NCBI GenBank assembly: GCA_016709545.1
Contig: JADJMO010000003.1
Span: forward strand, 62,001-126,000
Length of the DNA: 64,000 nucleotides
Reading direction: 5' to 3'
From: Myxococcales bacterium
GTDB lineage: Bacteria; Myxococcota_A; Polyangia; Polyangiales; JADJMO01
This document shows positions 17,150-24,838 of the stretch, piece after piece. The notes beneath the pieces are model-generated. The model did not search any database, was not told where the DNA came from, and was given only the letters and a program-made list of their open reading frames with translations. The number at the start of each line of letters is the position of its first letter. Within the stretch, counting starts at the first letter, position 1. The position numbers were made by a program, and so were the translations under genes.

Positions 17150-18010
17150 TTGGTCCCGAGCCTCCTCACCGAGCTCTTCCTCCCCCTCGCCCTCGGCGTC
17201 ATCATGCTGGGGCTCGGTCTCTCGTTGACCGCGGCCGACTTCCGGCGCGTGCTCGTCGTGCCGCGCGCGGTGCTGATCGGGCTCGGCTGCCAGGTGGTGC
17301 TGCTGCCGCTCGTCTGCTTCGGCATCGCCAAGGCGTTCGGGTTGCCTCCGGTGCTGGCGGTCGGGCTGATGTTGCTCGCGGCGGCGCCGGGCGGCGCGGT
17401 CGCCAACCTGTTCTCGCACCTCGCGCACGGGGACGTGGCGCTCAACGTCACGCTGACGGCGGTGAACAGCGTGCTCTCGCTGGTCACCCTGCCGCTCGTC
17501 GTCGGGCTCTCGGTCTCGCACTTCCTCGGGGTGCACCACCACATCCCCATGCAGCCGAGCAAGGTGGTCACGGTGTTCCTGCTGGTGATCGTGCCGATCG
17601 CCCTCGGCATGCTGGTGCGCGCGCGGCGCTCCGACATCGCGGCGCGCATGGGGCGGCCGGTGAAGCTCCTCTCGGCGGTGTTCCTCCTGCTCGTGATCGT
17701 GTTCGCGGTGATCAAGGAGCGCGCGAGCCTCGGCCCCGCGTTCCGGGCCGTGGGGCTGCCGGCGCTCGTGTTCAACCTCTCGAGCCTGTCGGTCGGCTAC
17801 CTCGTGCCGCGCGCGCTGCGCCTCGAGAAGCGACAGGCCACGGCGATCGGCATGGAGATCGGCATCCACAACGGGACGCTCGCGATCGCGGTCGCCAACA
17901 ACGTCCTCGGCAACAGCGCGATGGCGCTGCCGGCGGCGATCTACAGCCTGATCATGTTCTTCACGGCCGCGGGCTTCGGGTGGCTCGTGCGCGGGTCCAA
18001 GCCCGCCTGA
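17150..18010 (+). CDS. bile acid:sodium symporter (BASS) family membrane protein
   Basis: A 286-aa protein with about 8-9 hydrophobic segments. It carries APGGAVANLFSHLA in the cross-over region and EIGIHNGTLA near the second one, typical of BASS proteins. The family moves organic anions with sodium at the inner membrane; the substrate in bacteria is often unknown. The start is a TTG only 4 bp after the lexA stop and has no Shine-Dalgarno of its own, so translation is probably coupled to lexA. Confidence 0.88.
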   Translation: MVPSLLTELFLPLALGVIMLGLGLSLTAADFRRVLVVPRAVLIGLGCQVVLLPLVCFGIAKAFGLPPVLAVGLMLLAAAPGGAVANLFSHLAHGDVALNVTLTAVNSVLSLVTLPLVVGLSVSHFLGVHHHIPMQPSKVVTVFLLVIVPIALGMLVRARRSDIAARMGRPVKLLSAVFLLLVIVFAVIKERASLGPAFRAVGLPALVFNLSSLSVGYLVPRALRLEKRQATAIGMEIGIHNGTLAIAVANNVLGNSAMALPAAIYSLIMFFTAAGFGWLVRGSKPA

Positions 18011-18172
18011 TCACGCCGGGTCCGGCGCGGGCTCCGGGTCGCGCACGGGCAGCGGGAGCACGTCGAAGCGGCTGACCTTGCCGCTCGGCCGGAACAGCGG
18101 CGCGTTGACCCGGCGGAAGGTGCCGCTCTCGTGCGGCGACGGGCGCTTGTGCTTGTCTTCTGGGTGGCACAT
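18011..18172 (-). CDS. 53-aa small ORF coupled to the methyltransferase gene
   Basis: The ATG overlaps the upstream methyltransferase stop in a TGATG arrangement, the usual sign of translational coupling. The product is basic at the N-terminus (MCHPEDKHKRPSPHESG) and Pro-rich at the end (DPEPAPDPA). It has no recognisable domain. It converges on the symporter gene with its stop directly adjacent. Evidence for it is the overlap and the lack of an alternative use for the interval. Confidence 0.5.
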   Translation of the reverse strand: MCHPEDKHKRPSPHESGTFRRVNAPLFRPSGKVSRFDVLPLPVRDPEPAPDPA

Positions 18173-19047
18173 CAGCGGGTCCTCATCCAGAAAGAGCCCC
18201 CCGAGAGGCGCAGCGCGCCGAGGGGACCATCCCCGAACAGGCGCCGCGTCTCCGCCGAGAGCTCGGGGTCGAAGAAGGCGAAGTAGCTCGGGAACTCCAC
18301 CGAGAGCCGGCTCTCGCCGTAGAGCAGCGCGGTCGCGAGCAGGTACTGCTCGTTGTAGATGCGCCCGAGCCACTCCGGCGGGTAGTCGTCCGGCAAGCAG
18401 ATGTCGTGCACGTGGACGAGCGTCCCGGGCGGCGCCTGCGGGAGCACGTCGAGGAAGAACGCGGTCACGTCGGAGTTCTGCAGGCTGCGGTGCGAGTTGT
18501 CGGCGAACAGGAGATCGTTCGGCGACATGCTGGAGAAGACCTCGGGGTCCACGTCCTCGAGGCGCATCCGCACGACCTCGTCGGAGAGGTGGTCGATCGA
18601 GGCGCGCGGCTCGGGATCGATGGAGATGATCTTGGTCTTGAGGCCGTGGTCGCTGATCGCGCGGCGCGCGAAGCGGGTGGAGTTGCCAGAACCGATCTCG
18701 ACGAAGGTCTCGGGCTCGTGCACGCACAACATGCCGTAGAGCGCGATGGCGTCGAGCGGCGGGAACCAGTCGTTCTTCCAGTGCGGCGTGCGACCGTCGC
18801 CGGCGTCCTCGAGGGGGATGCGCTCGAGCGCGGGCTTGAGCTCGGCGAACAGGCGGAGCGTCTTGAGGTAGCGCTCGCGTCCCGCCGCGAAGATCCGCTG
18901 CAGGCGCGGGTGCGCGGGCTTGCCGAAACCCCACCGCGGGGAGAGGCGGTAGCTGTAGTCGCCGAAGCTGACGTTCATGCCGGGGCGCGGCGCGGGCGCT
19001 TCGGGGGCGGGGGCAGGGGCGTGGGGGAGCTTCGCGACAGCGGCCAT
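18172..19047 (-). CDS. class I SAM-dependent methyltransferase-like protein
   Basis: A 291-aa protein. Residues FVEIGSGNSTRFARR form the SAM-binding motif I and IISIDPEP is motif II. LLFADNSHRS and LVHVHDIC continue the Rossmann pattern seen in the Methyltransf_24 / class I group. An Ala/Pro-rich N-terminal 30 residues precede the fold. The substrate is unknown; such proteins occur in polysaccharide and secondary-metabolite loci. The ATG at 19047 begins MAAVAKLPH, with no strong ribosome-binding site. Confidence 0.78.
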   Translation of the reverse strand: MAAVAKLPHAPAPAPEAPAPRPGMNVSFGDYSYRLSPRWGFGKPAHPRLQRIFAAGRERYLKTLRLFAELKPALERIPLEDAGDGRTPHWKNDWFPPLDAIALYGMLCVHEPETFVEIGSGNSTRFARRAISDHGLKTKIISIDPEPRASIDHLSDEVVRMRLEDVDPEVFSSMSPNDLLFADNSHRSLQNSDVTAFFLDVLPQAPPGTLVHVHDICLPDDYPPEWLGRIYNEQYLLATALLYGESRLSVEFPSYFAFFDPELSAETRRLFGDGPLGALRLSGGSFWMRTR

Positions 19048-19170
19048 GGCGGCCCGAGGAGCAACGGGTGTGCCCGTCGCGAGGAGCGGGTTTGTTCGAG
19101 CAGAGAGCGTCAAGGATTTGGCATGGGTGGAGCGGGTGACGCTGGTCGGCTGGCGACGTACCCTGCCGAG

Positions 19171-19691
19171 GTGTCGCGGCTCTTCGGCGTCGCCGTCTCG
19201 TGCCTGCTGGCGCTCGCGCCCGCCTTCGCCTGTCGCACCCGACCCGTGCAGACGGGCGCCCCATCGTCGAAGATGGACGAGTCCAGCTCGATCGCGGCAG
19301 AGAGCACACCGCCGATCGTGGTGGCGAGCACGCCGCCCGACGTGAAGTGCTCCTCGTCGCCCGAAACGTCCGCGGCGGGTCCGGTGGCAGGTCCCGAGGG
19401 TAAGCTTGACCCCGCGGTGATCAAGCGGGTGATTCGCGTGGCGTTTCCACGCTTTCGCGCCTGCTACGAGCGAGCGTTGAAGCAGAAGTCGACGCTGGCT
19501 GGGACGGTCGGCGTCGAGTTCGTGATCGACCGGCCTGGCACGGTCTGCAACGCGGTGTGGTCCTCCAGAACACCACGGGCGATCCGGCGTTGGGTGATTG
19601 CGTCCTCGCCGAGTATCGGAGGCTGGTGTTCCCGAGTCCAAACGATGGCCGCGTGAAGGTCTCCTACCCGATCACCTTCACCAGCGATTGA
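19171..19691 (+). CDS. lipoprotein with AgmX/PglI C-terminal domain (one-base frameshift near 19555)
   Basis: GTG at 19171 opens a signal peptide with lipobox APAFAC and a Ser/Thr/Pro linker. The domain starts at KLDPAVIKRVIR, with FRACYERAL, the motif common to AgmX/PglI (gliding-motility-associated) proteins of myxobacteria. The frame then breaks near 19555. Restoring one base gives ALGDCVLAEYRRLVFPSP and a proper YPITF end at 19691. Corrected length is about 173 aa. Link to motility is by domain only. Confidence 0.75.
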
Positions 19692-19702
19692 GTCGGTCGC
19701 GC

Positions 19703-20080
19703 TCAGATCGAAGGGTGGGGGCTCATCGGCTTGCCACCGAGCTTGATGGGCTTCGACGAGGGCGCCGGGCCGATCACCGGGGGCGGGGGCACGGGCACGG
19801 CCTTCACCGCGGGCATCTCCCCTTCGATGTCGGGGCCGTTCGCGGCCGGCGCGATCGATTGCGTCGGGGCCGCGGTCGTCGAGGGCGAGGCGGACGGCGC
19901 GCTCAGCACCGAGGTGCGCACGGGGTCGGCGCCGATGGAGTCCTGCGTGCCGGCCGAGCACCCGAGGGCGGCGAGCGCGAGCGCGATGGCCGCGGCGGTC
20001 GGGAGGCACGTGACCGCCGCCGCGGGCGACAGCGGACGGGCCAGAGGCGCGGGCAGAGCGGGGCGGACCTTGCGACGCAT
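19703..20080 (-). CDS. small Pro/Ala-rich lipoprotein, 125 aa
   Basis: A long basic N-terminus leads into a hydrophobic stretch and lipobox (ALAALGC, Cys41). The mature part is disordered, rich in Pro, Ser, Ala and Thr, with VPPPPVIGPAPSSKP. No domain is seen. It lies convergent to the AgmX-domain gene, with 11 bp between stops. Function unknown. Confidence 0.65.
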   Translation of the reverse strand: MRRKVRPALPAPLARPLSPAAAVTCLPTAAAIALALAALGCSAGTQDSIGADPVRTSVLSAPSASPSTTAAPTQSIAPAANGPDIEGEMPAVKAVPVPPPPVIGPAPSSKPIKLGGKPMSPHPSI

Positions 20081-20256
20081 TCCCCTTCTACGCGCGAGGA
20101 ACGAAGAAGATCTACCGGCCGCGAAGAAGGCGTGCCTTGACCGATGCTGCGCGATGATCCATCATTGATTTTCATGCGCTCCCTGGCCCTCGTCGTCCTG
20201 TCCTCCGCCGACTCCTCAGAGTCATGCGCGGACGATTGCGTGCAGGAGAAACGATC

Positions 20257-21410
20257 ATGGGCAAGGTCCATCTCAATGTCGGAACCATCGGACACGTCGA
20301 CCACGGCAAGACCACCCTCACGAGCGCGATCACCAAGGTGATGGCGGCCTCGTTCGGCGGTCGCGCGCGCTCGCTCGAGCAGATCGACAGCGCGCCCGAG
20401 GCGCGCATGCGCGGGATCACCATCAACCTGGCCCACGTGGAGTACGAGTCGGCGACGCGGCACTACGCGCACATCGACTGCCCCGGCCACGCGGACTACA
20501 TCAAGAACATGATCACCGGCGCGTCGCAGATGGACGGCGCGATCCTGCTCGTCGACGGCTCGCAGGGCCTCGAGGCGCAGACGCGCGAGCACGTCCTGCT
20601 CGCCAAGCAGGTCGGCGTGCAGCGCCTGGTGGTGTTCGTCAACAAGGTCGACGTCGCGGACCCCGAGCTCCTCGAGCTCGTCGTCCTCGAGGTCGCGGAC
20701 CTGCTCGCGGAGCACGGCTTCCGGCCCCGTGGTCGAAGGGCCTGGCCTCGAGGCCATCCGCGATCGACGGGCCTGGGACGGCGCAGAGGCCGATCCGGGC
20801 GCTCGTCGAGACCATGGACACGTATTTCCCCGATCCGGAGCGCGACCTCGCGTCGCCGTTCCTCATGCCGATCGAGGACGTGTTCACCATCGAGGGTCGC
20901 GGCACGGTGGTCACGGGGCGCGTCGATCGCGGCGTGTTGCCCGTCGGGCAGCCGGTCGAGATCGTCGGCCTCGTCGAGGAGGGCGCTCCGCGCGTCGTCG
21001 TCGTCACGGGCATCCAGTCGTTCCACAAGGACCGGCCGGACGCGCGCGCCGGCGAGAACGTCGGCCTGCTCCTCCGCGGCATCAAGCGCGACGAGGTCAC
21101 GCGGGGGCAGGTCGTGGCCATCCCTGGCTCGATCCACCCCCACGCCGAGGGTGAGGCCGAGATCTACGTCCTCACTGCGAAGGAGGGCGGCCGTCACACC
21201 GCGTTCGCGCGCGGGTACAAGCCGCAGTTCTTCTTCGGCACCACCGACGTCACGGGGACGCTCGAGACGGAGACCGAGGTGCAACCGGGCGATCACGCGC
21301 GGGTGCGCTTCTGCCTCCAGCGCCCGATCGGCATCGAGGCCGGCATGCGCTTCGCCCTCCGCGAGGGCAGTCGCACGGTCGGCGCCGGCGTCGTCCTCGG
21401 CGTGCGTTAG
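20257..21410 (+). CDS. divergent elongation factor Tu paralogue (two frameshifts)
   Basis: An EF-Tu-type translational GTPase: G1 GHVDHGKT (residues 12-19), RGITIN switch I, G3 DCPGH, G4 NKVD, then domains II and III (GRGTVVTGRVDRG, FFFGTTDVTG). It departs from canonical EF-Tu by LVDGSQGLEAQ in place of the usual ADGPMPQ, and the G5 element reads EGPGLEA instead of GSALKA. The frame breaks near 20725 and 20798. Removing one base at each (a C run and a GCCGAT) gives about 383 aa. AGGAGA precedes the ATG. It is not in a ribosomal operon, unlike the usual tuf. Confidence 0.82.
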
Positions 21411-21419
21411 ATCCGGAGA

Positions 21420-21445
21420 TCCCACCCCTCCGCCGAGGGGTGGGA
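21420..21445. terminator. bidirectional hairpin terminator candidate
   Basis: A perfect 11-bp inverted repeat (21420-21430 with 21435-21445), loop CGCC, lies between the convergent EF-Tu and VTT genes. There is no T run, but position and stem strength fit a shared terminator. Confidence 0.7.
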
Positions 21446-21447
21446 CT

Positions 21448-22095
21448 CTAGACGCTCGCGCGTTCCCGCCGCGCGAGGTGGGCGATCCCGAGGGCGATCG
21501 CCGGCAGCCCCATGGCCCCCGCGAACGCGAGCAGGAACGAGTCGACGCGCGCCGAGAACGCCCCGACCGCGGCGTACGCGAGCGAGATGCCGGCGTTGGC
21601 CAGCGCGGACAGGATCATCGTGCGCCCGAGCGGCACGCCGCAGGCTCCGGCGAACAGCACCGAGGCCTCGGCGAGCACCGGCACGGGCCGGGACACCACC
21701 AGCGCTGCGCTCCCGAACCGCTCGCCGATGCGCTCGGCGCGCGCGAGCTCGTCCTCCCCCAGGTAGCGGCGGAGGCCCACGCGGCCGACCGATCGACCGA
21801 TCGCCCAGCCGACGAGACACCCGAGCATCATGCCCGCCCACGAGACGAACGCCCCGCCCGCGAAGCCGAAGAGGGCGCCCGACGCGGTGGAGACGAGGCT
21901 CGAGGGCACGGGCAGGAGCACGTCGGCCGCGAGCAGCCCGGCGACGACGACGGCGAGCACCACGGTCGGCGGGCGGCCGAGCACGACGGTGGACCACGCG
22001 GTGATCGAGCGCTCGAAGAAGGCGAACGGCAGCAGGATCAAGGCCAGGACGACGACGAAGACCGAGGCCCACCGCAGCGCGGGGCGCTTGTTCAT
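21448..22095 (-). CDS. VTT (SNARE-associated/DedA-like) membrane protein
   Basis: A 215-aa integral membrane protein with about five hydrophobic segments. GALFGFAGGAFVSWAGMMLG followed by GWAIGRSVGR matches the VTT/TVP38/DedA pattern, with the conserved Arg and a later RPVPVLAEA. Bacterial relatives are implicated in lipid-carrier (undecaprenyl phosphate or phospholipid) flipping. It converges on the EF-Tu gene and shares its terminator. Transport role is family knowledge, not proven here. Confidence 0.85.
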   Translation of the reverse strand: MNKRPALRWASVFVVVLALILLPFAFFERSITAWSTVVLGRPPTVVLAVVVAGLLAADVLLPVPSSLVSTASGALFGFAGGAFVSWAGMMLGCLVGWAIGRSVGRVGLRRYLGEDELARAERIGERFGSAALVVSRPVPVLAEASVLFAGACGVPLGRTMILSALANAGISLAYAAVGAFSARVDSFLLAFAGAMGLPAIALGIAHLARRERASV

Positions 22096-22125
22096 GGCGC
22101 GAGCCTAGCGGGCTACGCTGCCTGC

Positions 22126-23091
22126 ATGGTGACGGAAGCGGAGCTCCTCGCGGCGGTCTTCGCCGACCCCGAGGCCGACGCGCCGCGGCTCGTCTACGCC
22201 GACTGGCTGCAGGAGCGGGGCGACCCTCGTGGAGCGTTCATCGCCGCGCAGTGCGCGCACGGTCGCGCCGAGGCCGCGCCGCCCGAGCACGAGGCCGCGT
22301 GGCTCGGCGAGCTCGCGGAGCTGCTCGACCCCGAGTGGCGCCGCACGCGCACCAGGTTCCAGCGCGGGTTCCTCTCGCACGCGTGCCTCCGCCGCGACCT
22401 GTCCGCGCCGCGCCACCGGGCGCTCGCGCAGCACCCCGGGTGGTCGACCCTGGTGGCGGTCGACGGCGACGTGCGCGCGATCCTGCGGCCCGGCCTCACC
22501 GCGCTGCGACGCGTCGGCTGGGGCCTCGATCCCGAGGATTTTGCGGCGATCTGCGCGCTGCCGTACGCGCTCGGGATCGAGCGGGTGCACGTCGCGCCCG
22601 GGTGGACGCCCGCGCTCGAGCTCGCCGTGGCGCGCGCCGAGGCGCCGGTGTTCCAGAGGCTCCGGTCGATCGATCTGCGGTTCGAGCAGGACCGCTGCGC
22701 GTGGTTCCTCGAGTCGCGGTTGATCGACCGCGTGCACGAGGTGGTGGCGTGGCGACCGAAGGGGCGCGTCGGCGAGCTCCCTCTCACCAGCTGGCTGGAG
22801 GCGATGCTCGCGCACGAGAACCTCGAGGACGTCCATTTCAGCGGACCGAGCCTCCACCGCCGAGGGGAGGAGCGGGTGCTGCGCATCCCGATCGACGTCG
22901 GCGAGGACTGGCACGACGCGCTCGGCGTGGTCCCGGACACGCTGGCGCGGGCCTTCGCGATCGAGCCCTTCGCCGCCGACCCGGCGCGCTGGCAACGCGC
23001 GGCAACGCTGCTCGCGGAGCGGCATCCGGCGTTCCACCACCGACCCCTGGTCCAGGGCGCCCCCTCCGAGCCGGTGCGGCGCGACGACTGA
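22126..23091 (+). CDS. TIGR02996 (repeat-companion) domain protein
   Basis: A 321-aa cytoplasmic protein. The first 45 residues are the signature: LLAAVFADPEADAPRLVYAD and WLQERGDPRGAFI. This domain is typical of Myxococcota and Planctomycetes, often ahead of leucine-rich or other repeats. The rest looks like degenerate alpha/beta repeats (YALGIERVHVAP, FQRLRSIDLRF). No enzymatic motif. Function unknown. Confidence 0.85.
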   Translation: MVTEAELLAAVFADPEADAPRLVYADWLQERGDPRGAFIAAQCAHGRAEAAPPEHEAAWLGELAELLDPEWRRTRTRFQRGFLSHACLRRDLSAPRHRALAQHPGWSTLVAVDGDVRAILRPGLTALRRVGWGLDPEDFAAICALPYALGIERVHVAPGWTPALELAVARAEAPVFQRLRSIDLRFEQDRCAWFLESRLIDRVHEVVAWRPKGRVGELPLTSWLEAMLAHENLEDVHFSGPSLHRRGEERVLRIPIDVGEDWHDALGVVPDTLARAFAIEPFAADPARWQRAATLLAERHPAFHHRPLVQGAPSEPVRRDD

Positions 23092-23110
23092 GTGCTATCT
23101 TCGGCCCTGC

Positions 23111-23980
23111 ATGCGCTGGCTTCCTTTCGTGCTGCTCCTCGGCTGCTCGTCCTCCGATCCCACCCCCGACGCGCCAACCGACACCGGCGCGAGCGACGCC
23201 GCCGTCGACACGGGCAGCGAGGCGGCCACCGACACCGCCCCCAAGTGTGATCCCGAGCGCACCGAGGCCGACCGACCCGACGACGCGACCGGCTACATGG
23301 TCCGCGCGTTCTACGTGCTCCCAAGCGACGGCAAGGACGAGCGACACGACGTCGAGGGCCGCATCGCGAAGTCGATCGAGATCTGGAACGACTGGCTCGC
23401 GAAGCAGACCGGCGGCAAGCGCCTGCGCTTCGACACCTGCGACGGCAAGCTCGACGTCGGCTTCAAGCGCCTCTCCAAGACGGACGCCGAGATCAAGGCC
23501 ACCGGCGCCTACGTGCGCGAGGCGATCGAGAAGGAGCTCGCCCCCCGCGGCAAGAAGATCGTCGCCGCCTACTACGGCGGCGGCAGCACCTACTCCTGCG
23601 GTGGTGGCGCGTGGCCCCCCGAGCTCGTCGGGCACGTGGCGGCGCTCTACCTGCACGGCACACCGCCAGGACCGTACCCCTGCGACGCGCACACGCTCGC
23701 CAACCTCGACGGCGGCTACTTCGAGTTCGCGATGGTGCACGAGATCTTCCACACGCTCGGCGCGGCGGCGGAGTGCGCGCCCCACCATCTCGAGCGCGGT
23801 CACGTCTCGGAGGACCCGCGTGACCTGATGTACCGCGGCCCCGAGTTCTGGAAGCCTTCGATCCTCGATCTCAACCGCGACGACTACTACGGCCACAGCA
23901 TCCCGGGCTGCCTCGACGTGGCCAAGAGCGTGTTCTTGGATCCGCTCCCCGACGGCGCGGTGCTGCCCCCGGGGTGGTGA
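23111..23980 (+). CDS. lipoprotein metzincin-like zinc metallopeptidase
   Basis: A 289-aa protein. Lipobox LLLGC (Cys12), then an Asp/Thr/Ala linker to about residue 45. The zinc motif is HEIFH (His210-Glu211-His214) followed by LG, a distal His around 231 and DLMY (Met240), which reads as a metzincin-like motif with a Met-turn. Eight Cys could form disulfides. It would be anchored on the cell surface or in the periplasm. Substrate unknown. It ends at a cluster of strong palindromes. Confidence 0.8.
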   Translation: MRWLPFVLLLGCSSSDPTPDAPTDTGASDAAVDTGSEAATDTAPKCDPERTEADRPDDATGYMVRAFYVLPSDGKDERHDVEGRIAKSIEIWNDWLAKQTGGKRLRFDTCDGKLDVGFKRLSKTDAEIKATGAYVREAIEKELAPRGKKIVAAYYGGGSTYSCGGGAWPPELVGHVAALYLHGTPPGPYPCDAHTLANLDGGYFEFAMVHEIFHTLGAAAECAPHHLERGHVSEDPRDLMYRGPEFWKPSILDLNRDDYYGHSIPGCLDVAKSVFLDPLPDGAVLPPGW

Positions 23981-23992
23981 TCGCTGAACGGT

Positions 23993-24040
23993 GAAAATGG
24001 CAGGCGCCTGCCATCCGAGTGGCAGGCGCCTGCCATTTTC
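23993..24040. repeat. 21-bp inverted repeat built of two 16-bp palindromes
   Basis: The arms 23993-24013 and 24020-24040 are perfect inverted repeats with a 6-base loop. Each arm also contains the 16-bp palindrome TGGCAGGCGCCTGCCA, so two cruciforms or one long hairpin can form. The left arm begins GAAAAT and the right ends ATTTTC, giving a T-rich tail in both directions, so it could serve as a terminator for the peptidase gene. Confidence 0.85.
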
Positions 24041-24110
24041 GGATCACGACCTCGGCGCGTGTCGAAGGTGACGTCGCAGAAGCTCGCGCTGCGCGGGCCG
24101 AACTTTTCCG

Positions 24111-24146
24111 CGCACGAATGTAAAGCGCCCGTTTTACATTCGTGCG
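24111..24146. terminator. hairpin, 14-bp stem
   Basis: Arms 24111-24124 and 24133-24146 are perfect complements with an 8-base loop that ends in GT before a TTT. It lies 35 bp after the end of the downstream gene on the minus strand and is a likely terminator for that gene. Confidence 0.7.
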
Positions 24147-24162
24147 GGCGAAAATTTTCGCC
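24147..24162. repeat. 16-bp palindrome GGCGAAAATTTTCGCC
   Basis: A perfect palindrome with an A4T4 core, directly abutting the preceding hairpin and 19 bp from the stop of the minus-strand lipoprotein. Such AT cores stand out in this GC-rich DNA. It could be a protein-binding site or part of a termination structure. Confidence 0.8.
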
Positions 24163-24180
24163 GCTCCGAGCCAGAGCCGC

Positions 24181-24741
24181 TCAGGGCGCGTTGCAGGCGA
24201 CGATGCGGAAGTCCTTCTGGGCCACGCGGCGCCAGGTGCCGCTCACGTTCTTCCACTCGAGCTTGTAGTAGATGCAGCGGGGCTTGCCCTTCTGGTTCTC
24301 CTCGACCGACACCTCCGTCGTGCCGGTGGCGAGCGTGGCCGAGTCGACGCTCACGTCGCCGATCTCCCACTTCTTGAGGGTCATCTTGGTGTCCTTGGCG
24401 GCGGTGAGCGCCTCCTTGGAGAGCGTGTCGGCCGCCTTCTCGCCGTCCTTGTCCTCGAGGAACCAGGTCCGGAAGGCCGTGCGGTCGGCCTCGGTGGCGC
24501 CGAGGTAGAGCTTCTCGATCGCCGTCATGTGCAGCGTCGCGCGCTCCTTGAGCGCCTTGCGCGCCGCCGCGTACTTCTCCTCCTTCGGGTCGACGACCGC
24601 GGCCGAGGCCGAGGCGGCGGCGCTGGCCGAGGCCTTCGCGGAGGCGCTCTCCTCCGCCATCTTCTGGGCGTTGGTCTTCTCGTTGGTGCACGCGGCAGAC
24701 AGGAGGACCGAGAGCAGGAGGGCGGGGACGAGGGGGCGCAT
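24181..24741 (-). CDS. lipoprotein, 186 aa, with Ala/Ser/Lys coil and C-terminal beta domain
   Basis: Signal peptide with lipobox LLSAAC at Cys22, then a predicted helical Ala/Ser/Lys-rich stretch to about residue 65. The following 120 residues contain alternating strands ending VSGTWRRVAQKDFRIV. No known motif recognised. The ATG at 24741 was chosen because the codons upstream in frame have no signal-peptide character. It is divergent from the Gcr-family gene. Confidence 0.75.
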   Translation of the reverse strand: MRPLVPALLLSVLLSAACTNEKTNAQKMAEESASAKASASAAASASAAVVDPKEEKYAAARKALKERATLHMTAIEKLYLGATEADRTAFRTWFLEDKDGEKAADTLSKEALTAAKDTKMTLKKWEIGDVSVDSATLATGTTEVSVEENQKGKPRCIYYKLEWKNVSGTWRRVAQKDFRIVACNAP

Positions 24742-24838
24742 GGCGCGGATGGTAACCAAAGCGACGCACTTCGGATCGGGGATCTTGTCGCACTGGGGCA
24801 CCACGCCACGGCCCCACCCATGAGCCCACGGCGAACTC

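Noticed and set aside
20144..20256. Possible leader peptide or promoter before the EF-Tu gene
   Set aside because: TTGACC at 20137 lacks a good -10 at the right spacing, and the short frame at 20144 has no protein-like character; an ATGATNNATCAT palindrome at 20154 is too short to interpret.
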